Assembly: GCF_900177655.1 (NCBI RefSeq)
Contig: NZ_FXWK01000001.1
Coordinates: 62,001 to 126,000, forward strand
Direction: 5' to 3'
From: Devosia lucknowensis
GTDB taxonomy: Bacteria > Pseudomonadota > Alphaproteobacteria > Rhizobiales > Devosiaceae
Length of the DNA: 64,000 bases
The notes under the pieces were generated by a model. It was not told where the DNA came from. It did no database searches and saw only the letters and a program-made list of their open reading frames with translations. The translations under genes were made by a program, and so were the position numbers. Of this stretch, positions 62,974 to 64,000 are shown one piece after another. Position 1 is the first letter of the stretch, and each line of letters starts with the position of its first letter.

Positions 62974-64000
62974 CTACGAATTTGACGTATCGGCGCAACC
63001 ATCCGGTGTAGCCCGGGGCAGGGAAAGGGGAAGCAGCAATCCGTGTTGCCCCGGCCCCTCGATCCGTTCGGCGCCGAGCAGCGCACAGATGCGGGCGACG
63101 ATGCCGCGGCCAAAACCGGCGGCCCCCGGAGCCGCGGCGAGCTCGCTCTCGATGGTGTCGTCGACAAGAAGCGCATCCCCATCCGCGCGCAGGTCATGCC
63201 GGATGGTCACGGTCATGCCGGCCTGGCTCAACCGGATCGCATTGTCGAGGTCGTTGGACAGAGCCTGCAGCACCAGCGTTTCGTCGGTCACAAGCAGCCC
63301 ATCCGAGCTCCGGACCAGCAGCGTCACGCCGCGATGTGCCGCAATCGGCGCATAGACCGCCTCGAGTTGCGCGAAGAGCCGCTCGATCCCTACCACGCCG
63401 CGATTGGGCGCGGCGGGCGCCTTGTCGAAGCGGGCATAGTTGAGGATGCCATCAAGCACGCCGCTCATCGTTCCGGCGATCCTGCGCAGTTGTCCGAGCG
63501 CCTGTTCGTCGAAACTGGCCCGCAAGGCCATGCCTTCGGCAAGCATCGCGATGGTGTGGAGCGGCTGGCGCAGGTCGTGTCCGAGGGAGCGAACCAGATG
63601 GCGCTGGAACTCGTGGGCGTCTGCCAGCTCGGCCGTCCGCGCGGTGACGGTGTCTTCAAGCTTGGCGCGTTCCGCGATCACCTCCGCGAGGGCTTCCCGC
63701 TGTTCCGAAACGGCCGCGCCGATCAGCAGGGCCGCTGCCGCGCCGATGGTCAGCAGCAGGGACAACGCGATCATTTCCCCGCCATAGGCCAGAAGATAGG
63801 CCGCCACCGGGGTTGCAAGGCTCGTGAAGAATACGCTGATCGCCGCCCCGGCAAACCCGCTCAGCACGCCAGCGACGATCGGAGGGATGAGCGTCAGGTA
63901 CCACAGGCTGCCCAGATCGGGATTGAGCAGTCCCGCCTGCGAACCGATCGCCAGCGCGGCGATCACCACCAAGAGATGCAAGGGCCATCCGGAGGCCGCC
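62974..64000 (-). CDS. Membrane sensor histidine kinase (N-terminus outside window)
   Basis: A partial kinase whose frame stays open to the right edge, so its beginning is missing. At least three or four helices (about the first 95 visible residues) are followed by a coiled coil and the H-box LGHDLRQPLHTIAM, then an ATPase domain (N-box LSNDLDNAIRLS). The G1 box is VDDTIE instead of the usual DTGxG, and G2 is GFGRGIVARIC. It ends at 62974, 108 bases from flgE. The HDLxQPL H-box matches the hybrid kinase at 42561. A TTG at 63981 is a possible but unlikely start. Confidence 0.85.
   Translation of the reverse strand, partial: AASGWPLHLLVVIAALAIGSQAGLLNPDLGSLWYLTLIPPIVAGVLSGFAGAAISVFFTSLATPVAAYLLAYGGEMIALSLLLTIGAAAALLIGAAVSEQREALAEVIAERAKLEDTVTARTAELADAHEFQRHLVRSLGHDLRQPLHTIAMLAEGMALRASFDEQALGQLRRIAGTMSGVLDGILNYARFDKAPAAPNRGVVGIERLFAQLEAVYAPIAAHRGVTLLVRSSDGLLVTDETLVLQALSNDLDNAIRLSQAGMTVTIRHDLRADGDALLVDDTIESELAAAPGAAGFGRGIVARICALLGAERIEGPGQHGLLLPLSLPRATPDGCADTSNS

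Noticed and set aside
1..64000. Mobile elements, CRISPR arrays and tRNA genes
   Set aside because: No transposase, integrase, evenly spaced repeat series or tRNA-like cloverleaf was recognised. A tRNA scan and IS search would be needed to be certain.

Overview
The window is chromosomal DNA of high GC content from an alphaproteobacterium, most likely of the order Hyphomicrobiales (Rhizobiales) and close to Devosia. This rests on gene content, not on a search: a tad/cpa pilus locus of the rhizobial and Caulobacter type, an ALAS-type hemA, a LOV-HWE blue-light histidine kinase, GhrA, a membrane-anchored class I cytochrome c, a dnaX-ybaB-recR block beside the small SRP RNA, and many small conserved Rhizobiales-type proteins. 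Coding density is high, and no insertion sequence, prophage, CRISPR array or tRNA was seen.

Region by region: 1-407 is the start of a HAD hydrolase that runs off the left edge. 478-11728 is a tad (Flp) pilus locus: two TadE-type minor pseudopilins and a lone secretin N-domain protein on the minus strand, then the Flp pilin, CpaA peptidase, CpaB, CpaC, CpaE, CpaF, TadB and TadC on the plus strand, closed by a minus-strand TadD lipoprotein. No cpaD or tadG is present here. 11875-24804 is housekeeping: aminopeptidase, YqaA-type membrane protein, GhrA, cytochrome c, prephenate dehydratase, an orphan treY, dapD-dapE with two membrane proteins, and the def-fmt-truA block, with a hyper-palindromic intergenic repeat between fmt and def. 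24937-31383 holds rmuC, small proteins, recR, ybaB, dnaX, the 4.5S SRP RNA, a VapC toxin with its antitoxin, and an SH3-domain protein.

31466-47759 is rich in regulation and signalling: a divergent MerR/SDR pair with a textbook MerR operator, a LOV-HWE kinase, a metallophosphoesterase with a lipid kinase, a PAP2 phosphatase, a LOG-family protein, SthA transhydrogenase, a hybrid kinase, MscL, a LuxR-type regulator whose receiver lacks its key residues, and a diguanylate cyclase. 47766-64000 holds two tandem paralogous MFS carriers divergent from a DeoR regulator, hemA with an FNR-type box, a divergent WS/DGAT-like protein, a GXWXG/DUF4334 protein, an SDR, an OmpA lipoprotein, an EAL phosphodiesterase, a PRC-barrel protein, an SMP-30 lactonase, an unusually large hook protein (FlgE) and the C-terminal part of a sensor kinase cut by the right edge.

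The genes look like a normal chromosome with a strong surface and signalling component (pilus, c-di-GMP synthesis and breakdown, light sensing, envelope proteins). I found no clear new multi-gene system. The items most worth a second look are the FNR box before hemA, the aspartate-less receiver, the giant repeat-bearing FlgE, the divergent acyltransferase, the cpaD-less pilus locus with TTAACC motifs, and the 20-bp-period repeats between the MFS carriers and their DeoR regulator.
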